A stretch of 64,000 nucleotides of DNA from Entomomonas moraniae (GCF_003991975.1 NZ_CP029822.1:1426001-1490000); one strand, 5' to 3'; shown: positions 8,548 to 18,597, counted from the stretch's first letter. Made by a program: numbers and translations. The notes: generated by a model from the sequence alone, not told the origin.

Positions 8548-9417
8548 TCAAAACATTTCTTCCCCTACTGGTATTCCTTTTTGGTATAAAACACTTTTTA
8601 GTTTATTTCCTTTGTCATCCCAATAAATCCAAGTACCATCCTGTAAATTAGCTGCATAATTACCTTCAGCCCATTTTTTACCTGCAGTATAGTAAGTCCA
8701 TAAATTTTCACGCTTACTGGCCACATACTCGCCCTCAGATATTTTTTCACCCTTACTATTCCAAATAATCCAAAGGCCATTTAATAATCCCTTATTATAA
8801 ATGCCTACCGCCTGTTGTTGGCCATTTTCAAACCAGCGAGAAAAAGCACCATTCAATAAGCCCTTCTCATAATTTGCTTGTAACTTTAACTGGCCACTCT
8901 CGTACCACTCACTCCAACTACCAGACTTTTTACCATTAACATAAGCGCCTTTCATTTTAGATGTTCCATTACTGTACCATGCTTGAAAAGCACCATCGAG
9001 CACGCCTATAGTCTTATAAAAAGCCTCTGACTGCTTTTGGCCATTTTGGTACCACGTTATATAAGGGCCTTTAATGGTTTTTAGAAAACCAGAGTTTTTA
9101 ACATCATAAATACTACTCACCAACACAGGGTCTGACTGCTTACGACCAGTTTCTGTAAAAAAATCTTGAACAAGAAAGAAGTTTTCCTCTTCCATTCCAA
9201 TAAATTTACGATAATAACCATCTGGTGTTTTTTCATCGATGGGTATCCAATAACGACTAAAAAAACCAACGATACTACCTTCTTTTAGTGGTGGGTTCAT
9301 AATCGTTTCAGCAATAGGCTTTTCATCTGTCGTGTTTGGCACGTCCCCAGCCCATACGGTTGCCGTTCCTAGCACCATAGACAGCATAAAACTAAAAAAA
9401 ACAGACTTCCTCAACAT
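8548..9417 (-). CDS. Secreted MORN-repeat (YwqK family) protein
   Basis: The product is 289 residues. The signal peptide is MLRKSVFFSFMLSMVLGTATVWA. From about residue 115 to the end are at least six tandem repeats of about 23 residues, each with a core such as WYQNGQKQSEAFY, WYSNGTSKMKGAY, WYESGQLKLQANY, WFENGQQQAVGIY, WNSKGEKISEGEY, YTAGKKWAEGNY and WDDKGNKLKSVLY. This is the MORN_2/YwqK pattern. It is probably periplasmic or surface exposed and adopts a long beta-meander. It is convergent with a paralogue at 7592-8179 and a membrane protein at 8187-8534. Its role is unknown. Confidence 0.8.
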   Translation of the reverse strand: MLRKSVFFSFMLSMVLGTATVWAGDVPNTTDEKPIAETIMNPPLKEGSIVGFFSRYWIPIDEKTPDGYYRKFIGMEEENFFLVQDFFTETGRKQSDPVLVSSIYDVKNSGFLKTIKGPYITWYQNGQKQSEAFYKTIGVLDGAFQAWYSNGTSKMKGAYVNGKKSGSWSEWYESGQLKLQANYEKGLLNGAFSRWFENGQQQAVGIYNKGLLNGLWIIWNSKGEKISEGEYVASKRENLWTYYTAGKKWAEGNYAANLQDGTWIYWDDKGNKLKSVLYQKGIPVGEEMF

Positions 9418-9559
9418 CTAGATATCCTTTAAAATCACCTATACCTCATATAATACCTCAATTGTACCATAAGGAAATGAAGATTTTTCCTAAAAAAAAG
9501 GGACTTATTGTATAATTAACTCAAGGTTACATGTTTAGTAATATTATCTGCCTCACGTA

Positions 9560-9584
9560 TTAGTTGACTAAATTAGTAGGAAAT
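9560..9584 (+). promoter_or_regulatory. Probable IscR type-1 operator over the isc promoter
   Basis: The 25-bp site has GACT at 9566-9569 and AGT at 9575-9577 with an A/T-rich centre. It fits about 20 of 25 positions of the E. coli type-1 IscR consensus (ATASYYGACTRWWWYAGTCRRSTAT). TTGACT at 9564-9569 can serve as -35, and TAATAT at 9589-9594 as a loosely spaced -10. [2Fe-2S]-IscR bound here would repress its own operon. The match was scored by eye. Confidence 0.65.
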
Positions 9585-9624
9585 AACATAATATTAGCTA
9601 TAAGATATAAATAAAGGTAAATTA

Positions 9625-10119
9625 ATGCGCTTAACAACAAAAGGGCGTTATGCTGTGACAGCCATGATTGATTTAGCAATTAATGCAACAGATACCCCCG
9701 TATCTCTAGTAGATATTTCAGAAAGACAAAGTATCTCTCTCTCCTACTTGGAGCAGTTATTTTCTAAATTAAGGCACTACAATCTTGTCAAAAGTGTAAG
9801 AGGCCCTGGTGGTGGTTACCAATTATCTCAAAGTGCTGACCTAATAGATATTGCTCAAGTCATTGATGCAGTAAACGAATCAGTAGATGCTACACGTTGT
9901 CAAGGTAGTTCTAATGGCTGTAATGCAGGAGATATTTGTTTAACTCACTTTTTATGGCAAGACCTAAGCAATCAAATCCATGATTTCTTAGCGGGTATTA
10001 CGTTGGCTGATCTCGTTAATAAGCAAGAAGTACGCAATGTTGCACGTAACCAAACTGCACGACAAAAAATAGACAGTAAACTAAAAATGAACAAAATTAA
10101 AAGTTCTTTAGTTGAATAA
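9625..10119 (+). CDS. iscR: Fe-S cluster regulator IscR (Rrf2 family)
   Basis: The product is 164 residues. The winged-helix N-terminus [18 protein letters not shown] and the recognition region [15 protein letters not shown] are typical of Rrf2 proteins. The [2Fe-2S] ligands are C92, C99 and C105, with H108 in CLTHFLW. The first Cys spacing is one residue longer than in E. coli (C92/C98/C104/H107), owing to an insertion in GSSNGC. It senses cluster status and controls the isc operon that it heads. It lies about 40 bp downstream of a candidate type-1 operator. Confidence 0.97.
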   Translation: MRLTTKGRYAVTAMIDLAINATDTPVSLVDISERQSISLSYLEQLFSKLRHYNLVKSVRGPGGGYQLSQSADLIDIAQVIDAVNESVDATRCQGSSNGCNAGDICLTHFLWQDLSNQIHDFLAGITLADLVNKQEVRNVARNQTARQKIDSKLKMNKIKSSLVE

Positions 10120-10147
10120 AATTTTTGACCTCCATGAGGATAACCTG

Positions 10148-11362
10148 ATGAACTCACCTATTTACTTAGACTACTCTGCAACTACACCCGTCGACCCACG
10201 TGTGGCAAAAAAAATGATCGAATGCTTAACGATGGAGGGTAACTTTGGTAACCCGGCATCGCGTTCGCACATTTTTGGCTGGAAAGCAGAAGAAGCAGTA
10301 GAAAATGCTCGTCGTCAAGTAGCGGATGTGATTGGTGCTGATCCTCGTGAAATTGTATGGACATCAGGAGCAACTGAGGCAGATAACCTAGCGTTAAAAG
10401 GCGCAGCTCATTTTTATGCCAGCAAAGGAAAACATTTAATTACCTCAAAAATTGAGCACAAAGCAGTCCTCGACACGATGCGCCAATTGGAGAGAGAAGG
10501 GTTTGAAGTTACCTACCTAACCCCAACACCTGAGGGTGAAATTACTGTTGATATGATTAAAGAAGCGGTAAGAGAAGATACCATTCTTGTTTCCGTTATG
10601 CATGTCAACAATGAAATAGGCACTATCAATGACATAGGTGCTATTGGAGAGTTTACACGATCAAAAGGCATATTATTCCACGTTGATGCAGCCCAATCTA
10701 TCGGAAAATTACCTATTGATCTAGAACACCTTAAAGTCGATTTAATGTCTTTATGCGCCCATAAAATCTATGGCCCTAAAGGTGTGGGTGCACTTTATGT
10801 ACGCCGCAAACCAAGAGTCAGAATCGAAGCTCAAATGCATGGTGGTGGTCATGAGCGTGGCATGCGTTCAGGTACATTACCGACACACCAAATTGTTGGT
10901 ATGGCTGAGGCTCTGCACTTAGGTAAACTAGAAATGCAAAAAGATCATGACCATGCAGCGAAACTACGTGATCGCTTCTATCAACAAGTAAACCAACTTG
11001 AAGAAGTTTATGTGAATGGCTCACTTGAAAATAGTGTCCCTAACCTTCTCAACTTAAGTTTTAATTATGTTGAAGGTGAATCACTTATGATGTCACTAAA
11101 AGATTTAGCCGTCTCATCAGGATCGGCCTGTACTTCAGCATCACTCGAGCCCTCTTACGTATTGAGAGCATTAGGGCGTAATGATGAACTAGCCCATAGT
11201 TCAATTCGTTTTGGATTTGGCCGCTTTACAACTGAACAAGAAGTCGATATTGCTGCTCAAAAAGTTTGTGAAGCAGTCAACAAACTACGTGAACTTTCAC
11301 CTTTATGGGACATGCATAAAGAAGGTATCGATATTTCTAAAATAGAATGGCAAGCACACTAA
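10148..11362 (+). CDS. iscS: Cysteine desulfurase IscS
   Basis: The product from ATG 10148 is 404 residues, exactly the E. coli IscS length, with GAGGA at 10136-10140 as ribosome site. A longer TTG-start form from 10112 overlaps iscR and adds a non-conserved leader. The PLP lysine lies in [17 protein letters not shown]. The mobile catalytic cysteine lies in [21 protein letters not shown]. The enzyme removes sulfur from cysteine as an enzyme persulfide and passes it to IscU and to tRNA-thiolation partners. The end TEQEV...[13 protein letters not shown] is the conserved IscU/TusA contact tail. Confidence 0.97.
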   Translation: MNSPIYLDYSATTPVDPRVAKKMIECLTMEGNFGNPASRSHIFGWKAEEAVENARRQVADVIGADPREIVWTSGATEADNLALKGAAHFYASKGKHLITSKIEHKAVLDTMRQLEREGFEVTYLTPTPEGEITVDMIKEAVREDTILVSVMHVNNEIGTINDIGAIGEFTRSKGILFHVDAAQSIGKLPIDLEHLKVDLMSLCAHKIYGPKGVGALYVRRKPRVRIEAQMHGGGHERGMRSGTLPTHQIVGMAEALHLGKLEMQKDHDHAAKLRDRFYQQVNQLEEVYVNGSLENSVPNLLNLSFNYVEGESLMMSLKDLAVSSGSACTSASLEPSYVLRALGRNDELAHSSIRFGFGRFTTEQEVDIAAQKVCEAVNKLRELSPLWDMHKEGIDISKIEWQAH

Positions 11363-11405
11363 TTATAAAATACTCTACCGTATTAACTGATTTGAGGAAG
11401 TAACC

Positions 11406-11792
11406 ATGGCATACAGCGATAAAGTTATCGATCATTACGAAAATCCTCGTAATGTAGGTAAAATGGATGCAGAAGACCCCAATGTTGGAACCGGCATGGT
11501 GGGAGCTCCCGCTTGTGGCGACGTAATGCGCCTACAAATTAAAGTCAATGATGACGGCGTTATTGAAGATGCCAAATTTAAAACCTATGGGTGTGGCAGT
11601 GCCATAGCCTCTAGCTCACTAGCTACTGAGTGGATGAAAGGCAAAACCCTAGACGAAGCAGGTAATATTAAAAATACACAACTTGCGGAAGAGTTAGCAC
11701 TACCTCCTGTAAAAATCCATTGTTCTGTTTTAGCAGAAGATGCAATTAAAGCAGCAATTACAGACTATAAAACTAAAAAAGGTTTATCATAA
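11406..11792 (+). CDS. iscU: Fe-S cluster scaffold IscU
   Basis: The product is 128 residues, standard for the family. Three cluster-binding cysteines are visible in GAPACGDVM, YGCGSAIAS and IHCSVLAEDAI, with the neighbouring Asp in ACGD. LPPVK, just before the last cysteine, is the motif bound by HscA. The scaffold assembles [2Fe-2S] and [4Fe-4S] clusters with sulfur from IscS and passes them on with HscA/HscB help. It begins with the canonical MAYSDKVIDHYENPRNVG and a GAGGAAG ribosome site precedes it. Confidence 0.98.
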   Translation: MAYSDKVIDHYENPRNVGKMDAEDPNVGTGMVGAPACGDVMRLQIKVNDDGVIEDAKFKTYGCGSAIASSSLATEWMKGKTLDEAGNIKNTQLAEELALPPVKIHCSVLAEDAIKAAITDYKTKKGLS

Positions 11793-11814
11793 TAACCTTT
11801 AGTAAGGAGTTCTT

Positions 11815-12138
11815 ATGGCAATTACAATGACCTCTGCAGCAGCTAAACATATTGAAACAGCATTAGCTAATCGCGGAAAAGGTATTGGCATTCGACTAGG
11901 TGTTCGCACCACAGGTTGCTCAGGAATGGCTTATGTTCTTGAATTTGTAGATGATACAGATCAAAGTGATCTCATTTTTGAGCAAGATGGGGTAAAAGTG
12001 ATTGTCGACCCTAAAAGTTTGATTTACATTGATGGCACAGAACTAGATTTTGTTCGAGAAGGTCTAAATGAAGGATTTAAATTCAACAACCCTAACGTGC
12101 GCGGTGAATGCGGGTGCGGAGAAAGCTTCAATATCTGA
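11815..12138 (+). CDS. iscA: A-type Fe-S carrier IscA
   Basis: The product is 107 residues. The three A-type cysteines are present: one in [10 protein letters not shown] (C35) and two in the terminal GECGCGESF (C99 and C101). It carries or repairs clusters, chiefly [4Fe-4S], in the isc pathway. It begins 22 bp after iscU with AAGGAG as ribosome site. The next gene, hscB, starts inside or immediately after its 3' end, suggesting translational coupling. Confidence 0.97.
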   Translation: MAITMTSAAAKHIETALANRGKGIGIRLGVRTTGCSGMAYVLEFVDDTDQSDLIFEQDGVKVIVDPKSLIYIDGTELDFVREGLNEGFKFNNPNVRGECGCGESFNI

Positions 12139-12679
12139 GGAATGTAGAGGCGATAAGCCTTGTTATTTCGCTTTATTGGATCTAAAACCGCACTTTGATA
12201 TTGATCTCAAAGCATTAGCAGAGCGCTATCGTAGTAAAGTAACGGCAGTACATCCTGATCGTTTTATTTCTGCGTCTGAGCGTGAAAAACGTTTAGCTTT
12301 AGAGCAATCAGCAAACCTCAATGAAGCCTATCAGATCTTAAAAACGCCTTCACAGCGTGCACGCTATTTACTCAGTTTAAGAGGGGGTAATATTCCTCTA
12401 GAAACAACCGTACAAGACCCTGAGTTTCTTATGCAGCAAATGCAATGGCATGAAGAGCTTGACGAACTAAATGAGCAAGCCAATATTGAACAGTTAGACA
12501 GTTTTAAAAAACGCATCAAAAAAGTGCAAACAAGCCTTGAGGCTGACTTTAATGAACATTGGCAAAATAGTGAAAGTTATTTACACGCAGAGCAGCTTGT
12601 TAGACGCATGCAATTTATGGATAAACTCGCGTTATCTGTAAAGCAACTTGAAGAACATCTGGATAATCAACCTGAATAA
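12068..12679 (+). CDS. hscB: Co-chaperone HscB
   Basis: This J-domain protein delivers IscU to HscA. From the conserved start [21 protein letters not shown] the J-domain runs through VHPDRF (the HPD motif) and [20 protein letters not shown], followed by the C-terminal three-helix IscU-binding domain ([20 protein letters not shown]). Homologues start right at PCYF/HYF, but no ATG, GTG or TTG lies in frame there. The nearest in-frame starts are GTG 12104 and ATG 12068, both inside iscA. I give the ATG; the true start is uncertain, and the mature protein would be about 170-203 residues. Confidence 0.88.
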   Translation: MKDLNSTTLTCAVNAGAEKASISEECRGDKPCYFALLDLKPHFDIDLKALAERYRSKVTAVHPDRFISASEREKRLALEQSANLNEAYQILKTPSQRARYLLSLRGGNIPLETTVQDPEFLMQQMQWHEELDELNEQANIEQLDSFKKRIKKVQTSLEADFNEHWQNSESYLHAEQLVRRMQFMDKLALSVKQLEEHLDNQPE

Positions 12680-12692
12680 TTAAGAAAAATAC

Positions 12693-14558
12693 ATGTCTTT
12701 ATTGCAAATAGCAGAACCCGGTCAAAGTCCTAAGCCCCACCAAAAAAAACTGGCGGTAGGGATAGACTTGGGGACAACAAACTCCTTAGTCGCCAGCATA
12801 TTAAGTGGTATACCAACGGCATTAACCGATATTAATGGTAATATGCTCCTTCCTTCTGTCATACGATATTTACCCGATAATATCAAAGAGGTGGGTTACT
12901 CTGCTAAACAATCTGCAACGATAGACCCCCTAAATACTATCTCCTCTGTAAAACGATTAATGGGCCGTGGTATTAGCGATATAAAACAACTGGGTAATCA
13001 ACTGCCTTATCATTTTACTCAAGGTGAGTCGAACATGCCATTTATTGAAACCATCCAAGGTGCCAAAAGCCCTGTTGAGGTTTCAGCAGAAATACTTAAA
13101 GCATTAAAAAAACGCGCTGAACAAAGTTTAAATGGTGAGTTAGTCGGTGCTGTTATTACTGTCCCCGCTTACTTTGACGATGCTCAACGCCAAGCAACCA
13201 AAGACGCCGCACAGCTTGCTGGGCTTACTGTACTACGTTTACTCAATGAGCCAACGGCTGCCGCAGTTGCTTATGGACTAGATAAAAAAACTGAAGGAGT
13301 CATCGCTGTTTATGATTTGGGTGGTGGTACCTTCGATATCTCAATACTGCGCCTTGCCAAAGGGGTATTCGAAGTACTTTCTACAGGCGGTGACAGTTCT
13401 CTAGGTGGTGATGATATTGACCACTACATCGCTGACTGGATAATTAAGCAAGCGAACCTATCTCAAAATCTTTCCCCTGCCGAACAGAAACAGCTATTAA
13501 AGATAGCCTGTACCGCTAAAGAATCGCTAACAGAACAAACAGAAACACTCATTAAATATGGAACTTGGCAACAGACGTTAACAAGAACCCAATTTAATGA
13601 AATGATCCACCCCTTAATAGAAAGAACGCTTAAGGCTTGCCGACGCGCTATCCGTGATACAGAACTGGAACTCACCGAAATAACCGACGTTGTTATGGTT
13701 GGTGGCTCTACCCGTATTCCTTTTGTGAGAGAAAAAGTAGGTGAGTTATTCAATACGATACCTCACACAGAAATAGACCCTGACCAGGTTGTTGCTCTAG
13801 GTGCGGCAATTCAGGCTGATGCATTGGTTGGTAATCGTAGTGCAGACGACCAACTACTGCTCCTAGATGTGATTCCACTCTCTTTAGGTCTTGAAACTAT
13901 GGGGGGATTAATGGAAAAAGTGATACCTCGTAACACCACTATCCCTGTTGCACGAGCACAAGACTTTACTACCTATAAAGATGGCCAAACAGCCATGATG
14001 GTTCATGTGTTACAAGGAGAGCGTGAGCTGGTTTCAGATTGTCGCTCACTCGCCCGCTTTACCCTTCGTGGCATTCCGCCTATGGTAGCCGGAGCAGCAA
14101 AAATCAGAGTAACATTCCAAGTAGACGCAGATGGCTTATTAGCTGTTTCTGCGCAAGAGCTTACCAGTGGTGCACATGCTGCTATTCAAGTAAAACCCTC
14201 TTACGGGCTTACTGATGGTGAAATTGCACGCATGTTACAAGACTCTTTCGAACATGCAGAGAATGATAAACAACAACGTAGCCTAACAGAAGCATTAGTA
14301 GAGGCTATCCAACTTATTGAAATAACAGAAACGGCTTTAGATATTGACGGTCAACAATTACTAACCGCTCAAGAAATAAATGTGATTGAGAGTGAAATCA
14401 ATGCATTAAATCAAGCAATAAATACTCGAAACTTACTCACTATTGAAAAACAAACCAAACGACTGGCTAAAGCAACAGATCCTTTTGCTGCTAAACGAAT
14501 GGATGCGGGAATAAGACAAGCACTGAGCGGCCGCACACTTGACGAAATAGACAACTAA
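12693..14558 (+). CDS. hscA: Hsp70-type chaperone HscA
   Basis: The product is 621 residues (E. coli HscA is 616). The ATPase domain shows [46 protein letters not shown] and [13 protein letters not shown]. The substrate domain contains [14 protein letters not shown] and the shortened lid typical of HscA. With HscB it binds the LPPVK motif of IscU and drives cluster transfer by ATP hydrolysis. It lies 14 bp after hscB in the isc operon. Confidence 0.97.
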   Translation: MSLLQIAEPGQSPKPHQKKLAVGIDLGTTNSLVASILSGIPTALTDINGNMLLPSVIRYLPDNIKEVGYSAKQSATIDPLNTISSVKRLMGRGISDIKQLGNQLPYHFTQGESNMPFIETIQGAKSPVEVSAEILKALKKRAEQSLNGELVGAVITVPAYFDDAQRQATKDAAQLAGLTVLRLLNEPTAAAVAYGLDKKTEGVIAVYDLGGGTFDISILRLAKGVFEVLSTGGDSSLGGDDIDHYIADWIIKQANLSQNLSPAEQKQLLKIACTAKESLTEQTETLIKYGTWQQTLTRTQFNEMIHPLIERTLKACRRAIRDTELELTEITDVVMVGGSTRIPFVREKVGELFNTIPHTEIDPDQVVALGAAIQADALVGNRSADDQLLLLDVIPLSLGLETMGGLMEKVIPRNTTIPVARAQDFTTYKDGQTAMMVHVLQGERELVSDCRSLARFTLRGIPPMVAGAAKIRVTFQVDADGLLAVSAQELTSGAHAAIQVKPSYGLTDGEIARMLQDSFEHAENDKQQRSLTEALVEAIQLIEITETALDIDGQQLLTAQEINVIESEINALNQAINTRNLLTIEKQTKRLAKATDPFAAKRMDAGIRQALSGRTLDEIDN

Positions 14559-14576
14559 CACACTAGGATACCTTAT

Positions 14577-14915
14577 ATGCCAACTATTACCTTTCTACCA
14601 AATGAAGAATACTGCCCAGACGGCGCTATTGTAGAAGCAGAAACAGGAGAAACCATTATTGAAGCGGCAATGCGCAATGGTATTGAAATAGATCATGCCT
14701 GTGAGATGTCTTGTGCTTGTACGACTTGCCATGTCATCGTACGTGATGGTTTTGATAGCTTACCTCCTTCTGATGAATTAGAGGATGATATGTTAGATAA
14801 AGCATGGGGGTTAGAACCAGACTCACGCCTTTCATGCCAAGCCGTTGTCGGTGATGAGGATTTAATTGTAGAAATCCCCCGTTACACTATTAACCAAATT
14901 TCAGAAAATCACTAG
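14577..14915 (+). CDS. fdx: Isc-type [2Fe-2S] ferredoxin
   Basis: The product is 112 residues. The adrenodoxin-type ligands are in HACEMSCACTTCHVIV (three cysteines) and RLSCQAVV (the fourth). The N-terminus MPTITFLPNEEYCPDGA and the PRYTINQISENH tail match bacterial Isc ferredoxins. It supplies electrons for cluster assembly on IscU/IscA. It is encoded between hscA and iscX, as in E. coli. Confidence 0.97.
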   Translation: MPTITFLPNEEYCPDGAIVEAETGETIIEAAMRNGIEIDHACEMSCACTTCHVIVRDGFDSLPPSDELEDDMLDKAWGLEPDSRLSCQAVVGDEDLIVEIPRYTINQISENH

Positions 14916-14929
14916 CAGGAACAATCAAC

Positions 14930-15130
14930 ATGACTCTTAAATGGACAGATGTACAAGAAATCGCCATTCAGCTCAGTGATTCATTTCCTGATATTGATCC
15001 ATTAACCATAAATTTTGTTAACTTACGCCAGAAAGTAATGGAGCTTCCTAACTTTTCAGATGATCCTGAGCGCTGTGGTGAAAAAGTTTTAGAAGCAATA
15101 CAAACAGCTTGGATAGAAGAAGTTGAATAA
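14930..15130 (+). CDS. iscX: IscX (YfhJ), isc accessory protein
   Basis: The product is 66 residues, the family length. MTLKWTDVQEIAIQLSDSFPDIDPLTINFVNLRQKV and the acidic end AWIEEVE match IscX. It binds IscS and iron and modulates cluster assembly. It is the last gene of the operon, 14 bp after fdx, and is followed by two hairpin terminators. Confidence 0.96.
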   Translation: MTLKWTDVQEIAIQLSDSFPDIDPLTINFVNLRQKVMELPNFSDDPERCGEKVLEAIQTAWIEEVE

Positions 15131-15171
15131 TAAGTGTTATAAACTCTCTGATGATTTTTACCTATTTCTCT

Positions 15172-15196
15172 AATACCTGTTCATCAGGTATTTTTC
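15172..15196 (+). terminator. First terminator after the isc operon
   Basis: AATACCTG (15172-15179) pairs with CAGGTATT (15185-15192), with a 5-nt loop and a run of T after the stem. Confidence 0.75.
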
Positions 15197-15211
15197 CACT
15201 CACAACGGTAC

Positions 15212-15247
15212 GAGATCTTTTATTATTATAAATAAAGGGTCTCTTTA
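15212..15247 (+). terminator. Second terminator after the isc operon
   Basis: GAGATCTTTTATT (15212-15224) pairs over 13 positions, including two G-U pairs, with AATAAAGGGTCTC (15231-15243), followed by TTTAT. Confidence 0.6.
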
Positions 15248-15370
15248 TCAAAAAGTCTTCTGTAAATTGATCTCATCAAAAACAAACGTTGCTTCCTAAT
15301 TTAATAACATTATTCAATCACTAATTTATTAATTATTTTTATAAAAAAGAGTTAAAAAGACTCTTTTGTA

Positions 15371-15404
15371 TTATTTTGACTACAGTAAAATTTAGTCAAA
15401 ATAA
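15371..15404. promoter_or_regulatory. Perfect 12-bp inverted repeat upstream of hcp
   Basis: TTATTTTGACTA (15371-15382) is repeated as its exact reverse complement at 15393-15404, separated by 10 bp. It lies 105-140 bp before the hcp start and has no T-run placed to act as a clean terminator. The half site TTTTGAC is close to an Fnr/Dnr half site, but the spacing is far too wide for one dimer site of that family. It is a candidate operator for an unidentified regulator of hcp. Confidence 0.55.
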
Positions 15405-15509
15405 CATATATTTTAGATATCCACCTGATAATTAAAGACATAATAGTTGGTACGCTATTTGATAGAGTGTTATCTATTAGTTTATTAAAAATAAAGTGAG
15501 GTATCGTGT

Positions 15510-17162
15510 ATGTACTGTGTTCAATGTGAGCAAACAATGAGAAACGCACAAAAGGGTAATGGCTGTGCCTATACTAAAGGAATGTGTGGTAAAACGGCAG
15601 AAACATCGGATTTACAAGACCTTTTAATAGCCACATTGCAGAGCTTATCTACTTGGGCTATTGAAGCCAATACATTGGGTATTACCGATCACCACACTAA
15701 TAGTTTCTCTCCTAAGGCGTTCTTCTCGACACTCACCAATGTTAACTTCGACTCTACACGTATTATTGAGTATGCATTAGAGGCGATTACTTTAAGAGAT
15801 AGCCTGATTAAACAATGCAAAGAAAGAAATACTTCTATTCAATTAACTCATCCTTTAGCGTATTTGCAATTAAATGGTAGTGATATTGACACTCTACAAG
15901 AACAGGCTAAGCATTTTTCACTTAAAAAAACAGATGATACCAATCAAGATGCCTATGGATTAAGATTACTATGCTTATATGGCCTAAAAGGGGCTGCTGC
16001 CTATATGGAGCATGCCCATGTGTTAGGACAGTCTGATGAAAAAGTTTATCAACAATATCATCAACTCATGAGCTGGCTAGGGACTAACCCTGTAGATATT
16101 GAAGAGCTATTAAATAATTCCATGCTCATTGGTCAAATGAACTTTAATATTATGGCATTACTCGACAAAGGAGAAACTGAAAACTTTGGTAATCCATCAC
16201 CCACTACTGTTAATGTAAAACCCATCGCAGGCAAATGCATTTTAGTCTCAGGGCATGACTTAAAAGATCTTTATGCTTTACTTGAGCAAACACAAGATAA
16301 AGGCATTAATGTATACACACACGGGGAAATGCTTCCTGCCCACGCCTACCCTGCTTTTCAAAAATTCAGCCACTTAGTAGGTAACTATGGTGGAGCATGG
16401 CAAAAACAACAAACTGAGTTTGCCAACTTTCCTGGTGCCATAATTATGACCTCCAACTGCATTATTGACCCTAGTGTTGGAAACTATCAAGACCGCATAT
16501 GGACACGCAGTATGGTTGGCTGGCCTAATGTGAAACACTTAGAAGAAAGAGATTTTACAGCAGTTATCAATCAAGCTCTCTCTTTACCAGGCTTCCAACA
16601 CACAGAAATAGAACAACTTATTACCATAGGCTTTGCCAAAAATACCTTGCTCAATGCGGCGGACGGTATTATTGATCTTGTTAGTCAGAAAAAGTTACGC
16701 CATGTCTTTTTAGTGGGTGGCTGTGATGGTAGTCACGAAGAGCGCAACTATTATCATGATTTTGCCATGAGTACGCCTCAAGACAGCTTATTGTTAACAC
16801 TCGGTTGTGGTAAATACCGCTTTAATAAAGAAAGTTTTGGTGATATTGAAGGCATTCCAAGATTACTCGACGTAGGACAATGTAACGATGCCTATTCTGC
16901 CGTTATGTTAGCTGTTCACCTATCAGAAAAATTGGGTTGCGAAGTCAATGACCTACCCCTCACAATCGTTCTCTCATGGTTTGAGCAAAAGGCCATTGTC
17001 ATTTTATTAACATTACTGTCATTAGGGATTAAAAATATCTATACAGGCCCAACACTACCTGCATTTTTAACACCTAATCTTATCAATATTATGGTAGAAA
17101 AATTTAAACTACATCCTACAGGTGATGCGGAAAGCGATCTGAAACAAATTTTAGCCGCTTAA
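15510..17162 (+). CDS. hcp: Hybrid cluster protein (hydroxylamine reductase / NO-stress enzyme)
   Basis: The product is 550 residues. The N-terminal Fe-S cysteines are C3, C6, C19 and C26 ([20 protein letters not shown]), the spacing of the class II enzymes of facultative bacteria. Hybrid-cluster ligands are seen in [48 protein letters not shown] and [11 protein letters not shown]. It reduces hydroxylamine or nitric oxide under low oxygen. The partner reductase gene hcr is not next to it. GTGAGG at 15496-15501 is the ribosome site. It stands alone with a terminator behind it and an inverted repeat in front. Confidence 0.96.
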   Translation: MYCVQCEQTMRNAQKGNGCAYTKGMCGKTAETSDLQDLLIATLQSLSTWAIEANTLGITDHHTNSFSPKAFFSTLTNVNFDSTRIIEYALEAITLRDSLIKQCKERNTSIQLTHPLAYLQLNGSDIDTLQEQAKHFSLKKTDDTNQDAYGLRLLCLYGLKGAAAYMEHAHVLGQSDEKVYQQYHQLMSWLGTNPVDIEELLNNSMLIGQMNFNIMALLDKGETENFGNPSPTTVNVKPIAGKCILVSGHDLKDLYALLEQTQDKGINVYTHGEMLPAHAYPAFQKFSHLVGNYGGAWQKQQTEFANFPGAIIMTSNCIIDPSVGNYQDRIWTRSMVGWPNVKHLEERDFTAVINQALSLPGFQHTEIEQLITIGFAKNTLLNAADGIIDLVSQKKLRHVFLVGGCDGSHEERNYYHDFAMSTPQDSLLLTLGCGKYRFNKESFGDIEGIPRLLDVGQCNDAYSAVMLAVHLSEKLGCEVNDLPLTIVLSWFEQKAIVILLTLLSLGIKNIYTGPTLPAFLTPNLINIMVEKFKLHPTGDAESDLKQILAA

Positions 17163-17169
17163 TATAAAT

Positions 17170-17197
17170 AAAAGGAGATAATAATTTATCTCCTTTT
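17170..17197 (+). terminator. Terminator of hcp
   Basis: AAAAGGAGATAA (17170-17181) pairs perfectly with TTATCTCCTTTT (17186-17197) around a 4-nt loop, directly after the hcp stop. Confidence 0.9.
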
Positions 17198-17382
17198 AAA
17201 AAACACTGATTCTTTTCTAACATCCCCATCAATCTTAAACCTCTTAGATTACCCTCCTAAATCTATTCAGTTGATTACTTTACGATTAAATCACTCGCTA
17301 ATAAACTTGCTAAAAAGGCTGATCAAAACAGATATTTTCTTTATAATATATGGTGAATTCCCTATCTCTTTAGGACACCGAT

Positions 17383-17787
17383 ATGAAAAACTTTACTAAA
17401 TTAATAATCATTGCCCTAGCGACCTCTATTTCTATGGCGTCCATTGCAAAAGAAGCTCAAACAGAACAACAAATCAATGAACAAATGCAGCAAATGGCTA
17501 CCAAAGTGAATAGCCAACTACCTCGTAAAGTGGATGAAATGATGACCTTGCTTCATATTGATTATGACAATAAAGTATTTTCCTATTTTTATAAAATAGA
17601 CGATTTATCTCAACTTAAGAATACTGCCAATGTAGAAGCGAATATGACACGAATAGCTTGCTCATCAATGAATAAGATGATTAACGAACTCGGCTATTCT
17701 TACCGTTATAATTATGTAGCACCTAATAATGAGCAGATTATGGACTTTACGGTGAATAAAAATAGTTGTACTAAATTGACAAAATGA
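17383..17787 (+). CDS. Secreted hypothetical protein
   Basis: The product is 134 residues with a clear signal peptide (MKNFTKLIIIALATSISMASIA). The mature part is hydrophilic, with a Gln/Met-rich helix (QINEQMQQMATKVNSQLPRKVDEMM), an aromatic strand (KVFSYFYKIDDL) and two cysteines (IACSSM and KNSCTKL) that may form a disulfide. AGGACACCG before ATG 17383 includes a ribosome site. No family is recognised. It ends 2 bp from the convergent tatD gene. Confidence 0.65.
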   Translation: MKNFTKLIIIALATSISMASIAKEAQTEQQINEQMQQMATKVNSQLPRKVDEMMTLLHIDYDNKVFSYFYKIDDLSQLKNTANVEANMTRIACSSMNKMINELGYSYRYNYVAPNNEQIMDFTVNKNSCTKLTK

Positions 17788-17789
17788 TA

Positions 17790-18578
17790 TTAGGATATTA
17801 ACTTGGCTAGCGGAAAAAGGCGATAGAAATTATTTGTCGTCTTTTCTGCAAACGACTCAAAAGACTCCCCTCTTAACTGAGCAACAAACTCAGCAACATC
17901 TTTTACATAAATTGGCAAATTAGATTGTCCCCGATAAGGGACAGGGGCTAAATAAGGAGAGTCCGTTTCAACCAAGATCCGATCATTTGGAATTTTTTTT
18001 GCGACATCTCTTAAAGTATCCGCATTACGAAAAGTGACAATGCCTGAAAAAGAAATATAATACCCTAAATCTAATGCTTGTTTAGCCATCTCCCAATCTT
18101 CAGTAAAACAATGCAAAACACCTGCCTGCCTTAGATTGGCCTGCTTTAAAATATCAATGGTTAATGCTCGTGCTTGGCGGGTATGAATAACGACAGGTTT
18201 TCCTGTTAAACGTGCAGCTTCTAAATGAAGCTCAAAAGAAGCCTGCTGTGCCTTGACGGTCTCTGGTTGATAATATAAATCCAGCCCTGTTTCACCAATG
18301 GCTACTACCTTCGGACGATCAATCGCTTGCAGTAACCAATCTAACATAACAGGCTCTTTATCCATTAAATCTAAGGGATGAATACCTACCGTACAATGAA
18401 CATCAGAATGCGCTGCAGCAATAGCACATACTGTTTCTGCATTATCTTTACTGACACCTATTGATAGAAAATGTTTAATGCCCTTTGCTCTTGCTTGCTC
18501 CAAGATACTGGCTAGGTTTTCTGTATCATCTAACTTTAAACAATCAAGATGACAATGCGAATCTACTAAATAAGACAT
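17790..18578 (-). CDS. tatD: TatD-family metal-dependent deoxyribonuclease
   Basis: The product is 262 residues. Metal ligands of the amidohydrolase fold are seen in DSHCHLDCL at the N-terminus, in IGETGLDLYY, in VIHTRQA, in HCFT, and in ETDSPYLAPVPYRG. Members are 3'-5' DNases active in DNA repair. It is last in the holB/pilZ gene run on the minus strand, as in Pseudomonas. Confidence 0.94.
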   Translation of the reverse strand: MSYLVDSHCHLDCLKLDDTENLASILEQARAKGIKHFLSIGVSKDNAETVCAIAAAHSDVHCTVGIHPLDLMDKEPVMLDWLLQAIDRPKVVAIGETGLDLYYQPETVKAQQASFELHLEAARLTGKPVVIHTRQARALTIDILKQANLRQAGVLHCFTEDWEMAKQALDLGYYISFSGIVTFRNADTLRDVAKKIPNDRILVETDSPYLAPVPYRGQSNLPIYVKDVAEFVAQLRGESFESFAEKTTNNFYRLFPLAKLIS

Positions 18579-18597
18579 AACGTTACAGCGATCAGCA

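Noticed and set aside
10112-10147. TTG start for iscS overlapping iscR
   Set aside because: ATG 10148 gives the exact family length and has GAGGA upstream.
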